The notes beneath the pieces were generated by a model. The model worked only from the letters and a program-made list of their open reading frames with translations. It made no database searches and was not told where the DNA came from. From Timaviella obliquedivisa GSE-PSE-MK23-08B (GTDB lineage Bacteria > Cyanobacteriota > Cyanobacteriia > Elainellales > Elainellaceae): DNA of 64,000 bases. This document shows positions 1-8,713 of this stretch, piece after piece. Position 1 is the first letter of the stretch, and the number at the start of each line of letters is the position of its first letter. The translations under genes and the position numbers were made by a program. The stretch is from positions 28,221 to 92,220 of the forward strand of contig JAHHII010000015.1 in NCBI GenBank assembly GCA_019358855.1, read 5' to 3'.

Positions 1-624
1 TGCCACTTTATTCAACGCTTCAGAATTCTCGCTTAAATAACTTGCTCCAGCGATCGTCTCAAGTTGTTTTTGTGCATGAATTTTTTCCAATGCATCTTGG
101 TTAACATGCTGGGCACGGGCATCGTCTTCGGCTACCATTAACAGGGTCGGTGACTGAACGTTGGACAAAACGGCGTTCGCTAAATCTAGCCGTCCTCCCA
201 AGCAAGCGATCGCCCCGACTCGGCTTGGTTTTTTTGCCGCTGCCAGGATAGCAGCACCAGCCTCAATCCCGCTCCCGAAATAACCCATTCTCAAACCTTG
301 AGTAGCAGGATATAAAGATAACCAATCAGTCGCTCCTCCTAAACGTTCAGCCAACAAATTTGCATTGAAAAGCAAATATTTAGTGTTGCGATCGCTAGCC
401 TCTTCATGTAATGTCAACAAGCTAATGATTAACGTTGCTAACCCAGCCTGATGTAAAACTGCTGCAATACGTTGGCTACTTTGACTATATCGACCTTTAT
501 TAGTACTATGCACTAATATAATTAAACTTTCTGCCTGAAGAGGGATGACCAAATCGCCTTCTAAATAAATGCGATCGGCTGTAATAGAAAATAGTCTCTC
601 CTTGTAGTTTTCTTTAATGTTCAT
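1..624 (-). CDS. Dienelactone hydrolase-like alpha/beta hydrolase (3' part outside window)
   Basis: The reading frame is open for 208 codons and runs off the left edge, so the C-terminus is missing. The ATG at 624 is preceded by AGAGGA at good spacing. The protein starts MNIKENYKERLFSITAD and has the strand LIILVHS (about 34-40), a glycine-containing turn GYFGSG (114-119) and the acidic strand LLMVAEDD near the cut end. This layout matches the small dienelactone-hydrolase-like family, some members of which are fused to phosphoribosyltransferases. In that family the turn is usually GYFGAS with the nucleophile Ser as sixth residue; here Ser118 is fifth and Gly is sixth, so the nucleophile is displaced or lost. 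The catalytic His would lie beyond the window. No signal peptide is seen, so it is probably cytoplasmic. The substrate cannot be inferred. Confidence 0.75.
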   Translation of the reverse strand, partial: MNIKENYKERLFSITADRIYLEGDLVIPLQAESLIILVHSTNKGRYSQSSQRIAAVLHQAGLATLIISLLTLHEEASDRNTKYLLFNANLLAERLGGATDWLSLYPATQGLRMGYFGSGIEAGAAILAAAKKPSRVGAIACLGGRLDLANAVLSNVQSPTLLMVAEDDARAQHVNQDALEKIHAQKQLETIAGASYLSENSEALNKVA

Positions 625-835
625 TAATAAATCCTCTTTGAATAATTTGAATAAATTTAAAAAATTGGCTTATTAGCAATATACGCTATCGCCTTGAGTA
701 TCTTGTGAGGAGCGACAAACGCACAAAATTGCGAGCATTCTTACTTTAGAGTTAGATCAATCTTCAGTGATCTCATTACAATTTTAGACACAATTAAATC
801 TTAAACACAATCAACAGTCAGCTTCAATTTGAAAA

Positions 836-1507
836 ATGCAGCAGTTATTTGTTCCTGCCGTCTTCCTGGTTTTTCTTCAGTCCTGTAGTTCTTCTTCGCC
901 TGAGAGCCTATATGACCTCATCAGAACCTTTCAGCTACTCGCCACAATCCAAAACCCTTACTCCGGCTCTATCAGTGAATCATCCAGAGATAAATTTTGT
1001 TTTAGCTGACTATCAGTGGGAGCATCGAATTTTACTAATTTTTGCACCCTTCGAACGATCGCCTGCCTACCAGCAGCAGATGGCATACTGGGATGAAGAA
1101 GGTGTCCAAGAGCGAGAACTGAAGCTAGTAGAGGTGTTAGGAAGCGCTGGTCAGGTTGGTGGGCAGCCCATTTCTTCTGCATCGGTTGAGAAACTCAGAG
1201 GATGTCTGAGAAGTATCAAAGATTCTTATACTTGCCCCCCAGCCCATTCTGGGGGACTTCCGAACCAATGCTCCTTCAAAGTCTCCCAGAATGGGGGATT
1301 TAGGGGGCGGATCGGAAGCAATCTAAACTTCTCAGACATTCTCTCAGGCAACACTTTGGAATTGCCCCAGGGAAGTTTACGGTAATTTTAGTTGGTAAAG
1401 ATGGTACTGAAAAGCAACGAAGTCAAACACCAATCGATCCAGCCACGATTTTTCGCACGATTGATGCTATGCCCATGCGTCAGCAAGAAATGCGCGATCG
1501 TCAGTAG
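836..1507 (+). pseudogene. DUF4174 protein gene split by a miniature element
   Basis: Two halves of one DUF4174 gene are visible. The first half contains LADYQWEHRILLIFAP and runs to SVEKLR at 1197. The second half resumes at 1347 with QHFGIAPGKFTVILVGKDG and ends DAMPMRQQEMRDRQ at the stop 1505-1507; the DAMPMRQQEM ending is typical of DUF4174. Removing 1198-1343 plus one TCA copy restores a continuous frame through EKLRQHFG. The insert plus duplication is 149 bases, so it also shifts the frame. The 5' end may be damaged too: an ATG at 836 opens a lipoprotein-like leader (FLVFLQSCSSSS) in a different frame from the domain, so a further one-base shift near 900 is possible. Otherwise the domain frame could start at TTG 849 or ATG 912. 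The function of DUF4174 is not established. I judge the gene inactive. Confidence 0.8.
1198..1343. mobile_element. Miniature inverted-repeat element, type A copy 1
   Basis: This is a 146-bp element whose ends are GAGGATGTCTGAGAAGT and its near-perfect inverse (GAGAATGTCTGAGAAGT on the other strand, one mismatch). It is flanked by TCA at 1195-1197 and 1344-1346, a 3-bp target duplication of the TNA kind made by IS5-group transposases. The interior is a large palindrome built on CCCATTCTGGGGGACTT and CCCAGAATGGGGGATTT. It has no coding capacity of its own and splits the DUF4174 gene. It lies in the opposite orientation to the copy at 32611-32763. Confidence 0.85.
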
Positions 1508-1539
1508 CTTGAATCGCTTATAGGGAAAGGATAACAACG

Positions 1540-2373
1540 ATGCAAACTCTCAAACTGATTTCTGGACAAGACATTCCTATTCTAGGGATGGGGACTTGGC
1601 AAATGGGCGAGGATATGGGCGATCGCCAGAGTGAAATTAAGGCTCTGCGCCATGGATTAGAGCTAGGACTTTCTCTCATTGACACGGCTGAAATGTATGG
1701 AGAAGGAGGGGCAGAGGAAGTCATTGCAGAGGCGATCGCTAACCGTCGAGCAGAAGTTTTTTTAGTTAGCAAAGTTTATCCTTACAATGCTTCTAAACGA
1801 GGAGTAATAGCGGCTTGCGAACGAAGCCTGAAGCGATTGAAAACTGATTACCTTGATCTTTATTTGTTACATTGGCGGGGTTCGGTGCCGTTGACAGAGA
1901 CGTTGGAAGCGTTCCAGACACTTCAACAATCTGGAAAAATTCGGAGTTATGGCGTGAGCAATTTTGATGTCGCAGAGATGCAGGGAGCCGTTTCATTGAA
2001 GGGTGGAAACGGCATTGTGACAAACCAAGTCCTCTACAATCTTACGCGGCGCGGCATTGAGCAAAACTTACTGCCCTGGTGTCGGCAACAGAATATTCCA
2101 ATCATGGCGTATTCTCCCATAGAACAAGGGCGCTTGCTGAATAGCAGGACACTTAAGGCGATCGCGCAAGAAAGAGGAGTATCTACGGCACAAATAGCGA
2201 TCGCCTGGTTGTTACACCAAGACAACGTGATTGTGATTCCCAAATCTAGTCACGTTGATCATGTAGGGCAAAATCGGGCTGCCCTAGATTTGAAATTGAG
2301 CGCTGAAGAACTCAATATTCTAGAAACTGCCTTTCCCGTACCTACCCATTCTGTGCCTTTAGAAATGCTTTAA
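1540..2373 (+). CDS. Aldo/keto reductase
   Basis: A cytoplasmic NAD(P)H-dependent carbonyl reductase of the aldo/keto reductase superfamily, with the usual TIM-barrel length of 277 residues. The catalytic tetrad is complete: Asp48 and Tyr53 in IDTAEMYG, Lys78 in LVSKV and His111 in LYLLHW. The cofactor region IPKSSH is present near residue 240. The ATG at 1540 follows GGGAAAGGATAACAACG, which contains a ribosome binding site. The segment GVSNFDV is typical of the prokaryotic branch. The substrate is not predictable. It stands alone between a broken gene and a convergent DUF2808 gene, whose stop lies 9 bases downstream. Confidence 0.92.
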   Translation: MQTLKLISGQDIPILGMGTWQMGEDMGDRQSEIKALRHGLELGLSLIDTAEMYGEGGAEEVIAEAIANRRAEVFLVSKVYPYNASKRGVIAACERSLKRLKTDYLDLYLLHWRGSVPLTETLEAFQTLQQSGKIRSYGVSNFDVAEMQGAVSLKGGNGIVTNQVLYNLTRRGIEQNLLPWCRQQNIPIMAYSPIEQGRLLNSRTLKAIAQERGVSTAQIAIAWLLHQDNVIVIPKSSHVDHVGQNRAALDLKLSAEELNILETAFPVPTHSVPLEML

Positions 2374-2382
2374 GGCAACTCT

Positions 2383-2967
2383 CTAAAAAAACGGAAATGA
2401 GCGATCGCTCCCATCAAATTGCAGCCTACCATAGCCTAAAAACTGCCCATAAGGAGCAGTCCCTGGAGGATAAGCGGTCACTCCAAATAAGTACACACCA
2501 TCTCGTCTAGGATTTCGTCTGGGCTGTAATTCTAAGGTTACGGTGTTGCCAGGAGAAACCGGAGGATCAAAGACAATTGAGAGGGTTTGGGCATCCCGAT
2601 CAAAGTAATTTTCGCCTAGATTAAGTTCGTCTCCCCGATCGCGCCTTGTTCCAACAAAAGCTCGGCTGTCTTCGGCATCAAATTGTACTAAGCGTGCCCG
2701 AGTCGAACCATCGCGCTGAGCAATGACCACTTTCTGTAAAGGTTCTCCTGCATCTTCTGGGATACTCAAAGTGAAATAGTAAGACGCGCTTGAAGCAGAA
2801 GTCTGCCTTTCGGTCGTTGCAACATTTACTAAGCTGGGAGGATGAACAAAGTAGACTTTGCCATCTCGCAGTTGCACCGCTTGAGAGGACATAACAAAAG
2901 CGTTGTGCAGAAGAATGCTACTACAGGTTGAGGCGATCGCTAGACTAAACCAAGAAGGAAACCGCAT
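2383..2967 (-). CDS. DUF2808 secreted protein
   Basis: A 194-residue protein with an N-terminal signal-like segment (WFSLAIASTCSSILLHNAFVMSSQA) followed by a beta-rich domain. Landmarks are VYFVHPPSLV, YYFTLSIPEDAGEPLQKV, FDPPVSPGNTVTLEL and the ending GVYLFGVTAYPPG..GQFLGYGRLQF, all typical of DUF2808, a family found almost only in cyanobacteria. The family is predicted to be periplasmic or extracellular and its biochemical role is not established. The gene converges on the aldo/keto reductase with almost no gap, and no separate terminator is visible. It appears intact. Confidence 0.88.
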   Translation of the reverse strand: MRFPSWFSLAIASTCSSILLHNAFVMSSQAVQLRDGKVYFVHPPSLVNVATTERQTSASSASYYFTLSIPEDAGEPLQKVVIAQRDGSTRARLVQFDAEDSRAFVGTRRDRGDELNLGENYFDRDAQTLSIVFDPPVSPGNTVTLELQPRRNPRRDGVYLFGVTAYPPGTAPYGQFLGYGRLQFDGSDRSFPFF

Positions 2968-3001
2968 AGATTAATTAAGAATAGGATGTTGTACGTTTAT
3001 T

Positions 3002-3196
3002 CTAGCGATCGCCTCTACACTTATTTAGGATTGAGTTGGGTTGAATCACGACCAAAAGTTGTCCAGCCGTTACGAGTTGCCCGATCTGACAAAATATCTC
3101 TGTCACCATTCCGGCACGATCAGCGAATACAGCAATTCCCATTTTCATAGCTTCTAAAATGACTAGGCGATCGCCCTCAGCAACGCGACACTTCAC
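3002..3196 (-). pseudogene. Fragment of urea carboxylase biotinyl domain
   Basis: A 64-codon frame starting at GTG 3196 encodes GDRLVILEAMKM, with the biotin-acceptor Lys codon at 3143-3145, followed by the rest of a biotinyl fold ending in GQLVTAGQLLVVIQP. The wording is closest to the C-terminal biotin domain of urea carboxylase. The first strand of the fold and the carboxylase itself are missing, and an in-frame TGA lies directly upstream of the GTG. No biotin carboxylase, allophanate hydrolase or urea transporter gene is nearby. I read it as the 3' stump of a deleted gene. A free-standing mini biotinyl protein is the less likely alternative, because the fold would be incomplete. Confidence 0.6.
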
Positions 3197-3390
3197 TCAT
3201 TGTGAATCGTTTGCGATCGCTGATGCTCCGGATATTTCCCATCTCCGTAGTTGGCGAGGATACTTAAAAAGCCTGGTCTAGAGAACAGATCAGATTGGTA
3301 CGAATCTAGAGAATAATCTATACTTTAAACTAGCAAGATGATTGAAAATTATAATAATAGTACGCTCTCGGCACTAATCTATTAACACTG

Positions 3391-3933
3391 ATGACCCCAT
3401 CTGATTTTACTCAGTTAACTGCTCCCCTAGACGCTGTATTTTCTAGCTATGATGAGCCAGAAGCTTTGTTTGAAGCCTTACTGCCAACCGTATGCAAGGT
3501 TCTGCAAGCCGATCGCTGTTTTCTAGTCGTGCGTCAACCTGCTACTCGACTGAGCCGCGTCTTTTGCTGGCGACGTAGCCTCCAGTTTCCCGACCTTGCG
3601 ACCGAGCATTGGGAAATAGAACAACCTTGGGAAAAGGATGATCCAATGTTTGCAGCAGCGTTACGGACAGATCCTTCTATTTTTGTCGAGGATGTGGATA
3701 CAACAGGGGCAGACGTACTTAATGTAGAGTTTGAGCGCGCCAACTTTGGGCATCGAGCCTTAATACATGCGCACATTTGCCAGGATGGCACCCTGCGAGG
3801 TATTTTACAGCCCTGCATTTTTGGTCAACCTAGAATTTGGAGCGAGATCGATCGGCAGATAGTGGCTCGAGTCATTAAACAAGTCAGACCCTTTGTGGTG
3901 CGCTATGGTGAAACAGCTAGACTCCGAACGTAA
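3391..3933 (+). CDS. Solitary GAF-domain protein
   Basis: A 180-residue soluble protein made almost entirely of one GAF domain. It opens with a helix (LFEALLPTVCKVLQADRCFLVVR), then has a variable middle, and ends with the long helix DRQIVARVIKQVRPFVV. It has no output domain. The Cys residues (in TVCKVLQ and DRCFLV) are not in the bilin-binding position, so there is no direct support for a chromophore. Solitary GAF proteins of this kind are common in cyanobacteria and are usually unassigned sensors or adaptors. The ATG at 3391 has no clear ribosome binding site. It lies upstream of the large hybrid kinase, in the same direction but separated by about 700 bases, so co-transcription is doubtful. 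Confidence 0.8.
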   Translation: MTPSDFTQLTAPLDAVFSSYDEPEALFEALLPTVCKVLQADRCFLVVRQPATRLSRVFCWRRSLQFPDLATEHWEIEQPWEKDDPMFAAALRTDPSIFVEDVDTTGADVLNVEFERANFGHRALIHAHICQDGTLRGILQPCIFGQPRIWSEIDRQIVARVIKQVRPFVVRYGETARLRT

Positions 3934-4642
3934 TACCTAGAGAGTAAAAGTCACTGCCTTGGTTTATCCGTTCTATTTGCTCAGTTTCTCAGTAGTGGAG
4001 TAGCCAGGAAGGATCGTGTCGCGCATTAGCATAGAACCACTTAACCTACCAACGAAAAAAGTTTCTTCGCTAGAGTTCCCTTTGGAGGGATAGAGGCTAA
4101 CAAGAACGGTACAATCCGCTCCTAGACTAAAATTGCTTCGACTAAGAATTCATTCTCTCAGTTCAGCGATTTATGCATAATTTAGCAGGGCACATAAACG
4201 TACCGACCCGCTCAAAACCTCTCTCCTCTAGAAGAGAACTCAGAGAGAGAGGCTAGTGATCTCGCCTTAGCATAACTCCTGACCTCTTCCCTAGTTAATG
4301 ATGGGGAAACCAACTTTTCACACCAAAATTTAGAGATACTAAAACGTTAGGCAGTGCCACTGACTTACGTTTTGAACGTATCAATTATAAAGGAGATTTA
4401 AATTGTACTGATGCAAGGTATGAATTTGAAGAGATAGCCTGTAAGGTAAAGGTCATATTTTATTTATGTAGATGATAACTCTATGTTAGTTATAAATAAC
4501 CCTTATTTGAGTGGTTTAGTGCTAGCGAAAACCAAATTGGGCATACTTCAATAAGCATTGTCTCCTGCTACAAGCATTCAATTAAATCGTGTTTTCCTAG
4601 CTGTCGTTGATATCTCGAAGTTCCTTTTCTACTAAGAAGAAC
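3934..4642. other. Intergenic region upstream of the hybrid kinase
   Basis: About 700 bases without a convincing gene. A hairpin with arms CCTCTCTC (4218-4225) and GAGAGAGG (4245-4252) is present. A TTG at 4607 is in frame with the kinase, but the ATG at 4643 is the better start. The length suggests a long leader or several promoters, but I could not identify a defined RNA family or box. Confidence 0.4.
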
Positions 4643-7600
4643 ATGCTAGAACTGGTCAAAAATCTTCTGTTACCTAGTCAATACATTCCTCATGGACATT
4701 GTTATTTGTGGCAGATGCCTTTAGTAGGACTGCACCTTGTGAGCGATGCTCTCATAGCCGTTGCCTACTTTTCCATTCCAGCCATGCTTGTCTACTTTGT
4801 CTGCAAGAGAGGCGATATCCCATTCTCTAGAGTGTTTCTGCTATTTGGGGCTTTCATTGTCCTTTGTGGCACAGGGCACCTCCTTAATATTTTGACACTC
4901 TGGTATCCGGCTTATTGGGTTTCTGGCGTAGTACAGGCGATCACTGCACTAGTTTCTTGTTATACCGCCTTGCAATTGATTGAACTGTTGCCTCAGTTTC
5001 TGGCACTACAAACGCCAGAACAATTAGAAACGCTTAACCGCGAACTAGAGAAGCAGGTAGCAGAACGCCAGCGAACCGAAGAAACCCTGCGGATGATTGT
5101 TGCCGGAACAGCCGCAGTGACTGGAAATGATTTCTTTGCCGCCTTGGTGCAAAACTTGGCGATCGCCCTTGATGTGGCTTATGTCATGGTTTGTGAGGCA
5201 GTTGATGATGGACAGACGTTGCGCAGCCTTGCCCGGTGGTCAAATGGAAAGTTAGTAGAAAACATTGAGTACAGATCGTCTGGTACTCAATGTGGGGTGA
5301 CGATGATAAGTAAGTCGTTGTCTGCTTATCTTGACCCGTTGCAACAGCATACTGATGCACTCCGGCTTCAGGAAATGGGAGCCGAAAGCTACATGGGTGT
5401 GCCTTTGTTAGATACCAACCAGAAGGCAATTGGTCAACTCTGTGTTTTTGATGTCAAACCTTTCCTCATCGACGATCGCACTCGCGCTTTGTTCAGCGTG
5501 TTTGCAGTGCGGGCAGCCACTGAACTGCAACGACAATGGGCAGAAGATGAGAAACATCGTGCTTATGAAGAACTAGAGTTTCGGGTGGCAGACCGAACGG
5601 CTGAACTAGTGGCTGTCAATGTTGCTTTGGAAACTGAAATTGAGGAACGGGTTGTTGCAGAGGCGTTATTGCAGCAGAGCCAAGAGCAGTTTTCTAAAGC
5701 TTTTCATTCAAACCCCGTCGCCTCTTGTATTTCAACTCTCAAAGCAGGACAAATTTTAGATGTTAATACCAGCTTTCTAAACTTGTTTGGCTATAGCCGG
5801 GAGGAAGTGATCGGTCGCACCGCGGCTGAGTTGCAAATTTGGGCAAACCCAGCCGACCGCGATCGCTTAATTCAAGGCTTACAGCAGCAATCAATGCAGC
5901 TAAATGCTCCCTTTCGGACTCGCTCTGGCGAAGTTCGAGAAGGCATGTCCTCCTTTGAAAAGATTGAAATTCAGGGAGAATGCTGCCTTCTCAGCATCAT
6001 TTACGATATTACTGAGCAAAAACAAGCAGAAGCAGAACAGTTGCAGCAGATGCAATTGGCAGCGCTACGGGCAGACATTGGCACCGCCCTGACTGAAGGT
6101 GAATCTATTCAGGATCTGCTGAACCGCTGTGCGATCGCCTTGCACAAACACGCCAATGCCGCCTTCGCCCGAATCTGGACACTCAACGGTTCTGAGCAAA
6201 TGCTGATTCTACAGGCGAGTGCCGGGATGTATACGCACCTTGATGGCAACCATAGCTGCATCCCTGTGGGACATTTCAAAATTGGTTGGATTGCCCAACA
6301 CCGCCAGCCCCATTTAACTAACGAGGTCGTGAATGATCCTTATATCAGTGATTCTCAATGGGCAGAGCAGGAAGGCATCGTTGCTTTTGCGGGCTATCCG
6401 TTAACCATTAAAAATCGTCTTTTAGGAGTCATGGCAATTTTCGCCCGTTACCCTTTAGCTGAACATACCCTCAAAGAGATGGCATCTATTGCCAGGGCGA
6501 TCGCGGTGGGCATCGATCGCAAATTAACCGAAGAGGCTCTTCGCCAAACCGCCGAGCGAGAGCAGGCATCTGCACGCGTGCTCCAACGGATGCGGGAAAC
6601 TCTTGATCTAAAAACTATTTTCCACGCCACAACCGAAGAATTACGGCAAGCAGTGGGGTGCGATCGCACGTTGATTTATCAATTCAATGCAGACTGGAGT
6701 GGACAAGTGGTTGCCGAGTCAGTGGGCAATCTATGGAAAACACTGATTCCTGACCCGATCGCCTGTTCCGGGTTAAATCAGGGAGCCGCTGATCAAGCCA
6801 ACTGCACTATCAAACAATTTGACGGCACAGAAGTTTTAATTCAAGACACCTACTTACAAGAGAATGAAGGGGGGGCATATCGTCAAAAAACGAATTACTG
6901 CTGTGTGACTGATATTTATCAGCAAGGGTTCAACGCTTGCTACATAGAATTTCTAGAATTGCTTCAAGCACGCGCTTATATCATTGTTCCAATATTTTGT
7001 GGTAGTCAGCTTTGGGGATTATTGGCTACCTACCAGAACACCAAGCCTCGTCAATGGCAGCTAGCCGAAATTCAAATGGTGTCTCAGATTAGCACTCAAC
7101 TAGGGGTTGCAGTCCAGCAGGCAGAACTCCTTGCCCAAACCCAATATCAAGCTCAAGCGCTAAAACAAGCAAAAGAAGCTGCTGATGCTGCAAATGGGGC
7201 TAAAAGCGAGTTTCTAGCCAACATGAGTCACGAACTCCGCACTCCTCTTAACGCAATCCTGGGCTTCACACGACTAATGCAACGCGATCCTTCATTACCA
7301 GAAAAACATCATCGCTCGGTCGAAATTGTTAACCAAAGTGGTGGACACTTGCTGGGTCTGATTAACGATGTATTGGAAATGTCTAAAATTGAAGCTGGAC
7401 AGATCACCTTAAACGAAACAGTTTTTGACTTGTCTAAAATGCTGCAAAGCCTAGAAGATATGCTGCAACTAAAAGCACGATCTAAAGGATTACAGCTTAT
7501 TTTTGACTATGACTCGATCGTGCCGCACCCTATCAAAACCGATGAAAATAAACTGCGGCAGATCTTAATTAATCTATTAGGAAACGCCATTAAGTTCACG

Positions 7601-8704
7601 GAACAAGGCTATGTTAAGCTGCGAGTGACAACGCAGCCCGTTATTGATGAGCCCTTAAATCCCATCCATGAACTCAACGTGCTGCAATTAGGATGTCCAG
7701 ATTCTAGGTCTCAACTTTTGTTTTTTGAAGTCGAAGATACTGGCTTTGGTATTGCAGCAGACGAGATGGACGACTTATTTGAAGCCTTTAAGCAGACCCG
7801 TTCAGGACGGCAATCTCAGGAAGGAACAGGGCTAGGGCTACAAATTAGTCGTCAATTTGTGCAATTAATGAGTGGCGAAATTACGGTTCGCAGTGAACTA
7901 GGTAAAGGCAGTTGTTTTTGCTTTCATATTCAGGTCAAGCTCGCTGAAACGGTAGTAACAGAAACAGCAATAAAATCTTCATCAATCCATAGTACAATTA
8001 CCACTCAGCTAAAACAAGGCAATCACCGTGTTCTAATCGTAGAAGACAACCTTCTCAATCGTTTGTTATTAAATAAACTTCTAAGCAGTTTGGGGTTTGA
8101 AATCCAGGAGGCTGAGAATGGTCAAGCTGCGATCGACATTTGGAAACAGTGGCAACCCCATCTGATCTTTATGGACATGTACATGCCCATTGTTGATGGT
8201 TATCAAGCTACTCAAAAAATTCGGGAACTAGAGGAGAAGCACAATACCCATCATTCTCCCGGTGCTTTATCCTTTCGTCCTCCTACCAAAATCATTGCCT
8301 TAACAGCTAGTGTTTTTGAGGAGCAACGACAAGAAAGCTTGTCAGCAGGCTGCGATGATTTTGTCAGTAAACCCTTCCGGCTTGAGGAAGTGCTTGAGGT
8401 GTTATCCAAACATTTAAATGCACAGTTCCCTGAGGCGGCTCCGGGGGTGATTGCCCCCCACTTAACATTGCCTGAGCCCAGTTATCATCTTGATGCGATC
8501 GCCCTAACCGTTATGCCACCCGCATGGGTTGCCCAGATGCGTTTTACTGCCGCTCAAGGTAGCGATGTCGAGAGTCTTAAGCTAATTGCTCAAATTCCCC
8601 CTGAGCATACCTCACTGATTACAGGCTTAAAAAATTTGGTTGAAAAATACCAATTTGACCAGCTAGTAACATTAACCCAGTCAACGCACTTAGAGAATTT
8701 TTAG
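4643..8704 (+). CDS. Ethylene-receptor-like hybrid histidine kinase with CBCR-like GAF
   Basis: A membrane hybrid kinase of 1353 residues from ATG 4643; TTG 4607 would add 12. Residues about 20-110 form the three-helix ethylene-binding domain seen in plant ETR1. The metal-site residues are kept: Asp35, Tyr42 in AYFSIP, and Cys75 and His79 in LCGTGHL, equivalent to ETR1 Asp25, Tyr32, Cys65 and His69. Next come a coiled coil, GAF (about 140-310), PAS (about 345-465), GAF (about 480-625) and a third GAF (about 645-840) resembling cyanobacteriochromes, with Cys766 at the bilin-linking position, although the usual following His is Tyr and no DXCF Cys is seen. Then follow HisKA (His863 in SHELRTP), HATPase, a receiver (Asp1178) and a tail without an obvious HPt His. 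Synechocystis Slr1212 (UirS/SynEtr1) is the known analogue. The response regulator gene follows 9 bases later. Confidence 0.9.
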   Translation: MLELVKNLLLPSQYIPHGHCYLWQMPLVGLHLVSDALIAVAYFSIPAMLVYFVCKRGDIPFSRVFLLFGAFIVLCGTGHLLNILTLWYPAYWVSGVVQAITALVSCYTALQLIELLPQFLALQTPEQLETLNRELEKQVAERQRTEETLRMIVAGTAAVTGNDFFAALVQNLAIALDVAYVMVCEAVDDGQTLRSLARWSNGKLVENIEYRSSGTQCGVTMISKSLSAYLDPLQQHTDALRLQEMGAESYMGVPLLDTNQKAIGQLCVFDVKPFLIDDRTRALFSVFAVRAATELQRQWAEDEKHRAYEELEFRVADRTAELVAVNVALETEIEERVVAEALLQQSQEQFSKAFHSNPVASCISTLKAGQILDVNTSFLNLFGYSREEVIGRTAAELQIWANPADRDRLIQGLQQQSMQLNAPFRTRSGEVREGMSSFEKIEIQGECCLLSIIYDITEQKQAEAEQLQQMQLAALRADIGTALTEGESIQDLLNRCAIALHKHANAAFARIWTLNGSEQMLILQASAGMYTHLDGNHSCIPVGHFKIGWIAQHRQPHLTNEVVNDPYISDSQWAEQEGIVAFAGYPLTIKNRLLGVMAIFARYPLAEHTLKEMASIARAIAVGIDRKLTEEALRQTAEREQASARVLQRMRETLDLKTIFHATTEELRQAVGCDRTLIYQFNADWSGQVVAESVGNLWKTLIPDPIACSGLNQGAADQANCTIKQFDGTEVLIQDTYLQENEGGAYRQKTNYCCVTDIYQQGFNACYIEFLELLQARAYIIVPIFCGSQLWGLLATYQNTKPRQWQLAEIQMVSQISTQLGVAVQQAELLAQTQYQAQALKQAKEAADAANGAKSEFLANMSHELRTPLNAILGFTRLMQRDPSLPEKHHRSVEIVNQSGGHLLGLINDVLEMSKIEAGQITLNETVFDLSKMLQSLEDMLQLKARSKGLQLIFDYDSIVPHPIKTDENKLRQILINLLGNAIKFTEQGYVKLRVTTQPVIDEPLNPIHELNVLQLGCPDSRSQLLFFEVEDTGFGIAADEMDDLFEAFKQTRSGRQSQEGTGLGLQISRQFVQLMSGEITVRSELGKGSCFCFHIQVKLAETVVTETAIKSSSIHSTITTQLKQGNHRVLIVEDNLLNRLLLNKLLSSLGFEIQEAENGQAAIDIWKQWQPHLIFMDMYMPIVDGYQATQKIRELEEKHNTHHSPGALSFRPPTKIIALTASVFEEQRQESLSAGCDDFVSKPFRLEEVLEVLSKHLNAQFPEAAPGVIAPHLTLPEPSYHLDAIALTVMPPAWVAQMRFTAAQGSDVESLKLIAQIPPEHTSLITGLKNLVEKYQFDQLVTLTQSTHLENF

Positions 8705-8713
8705 GACAGACCC

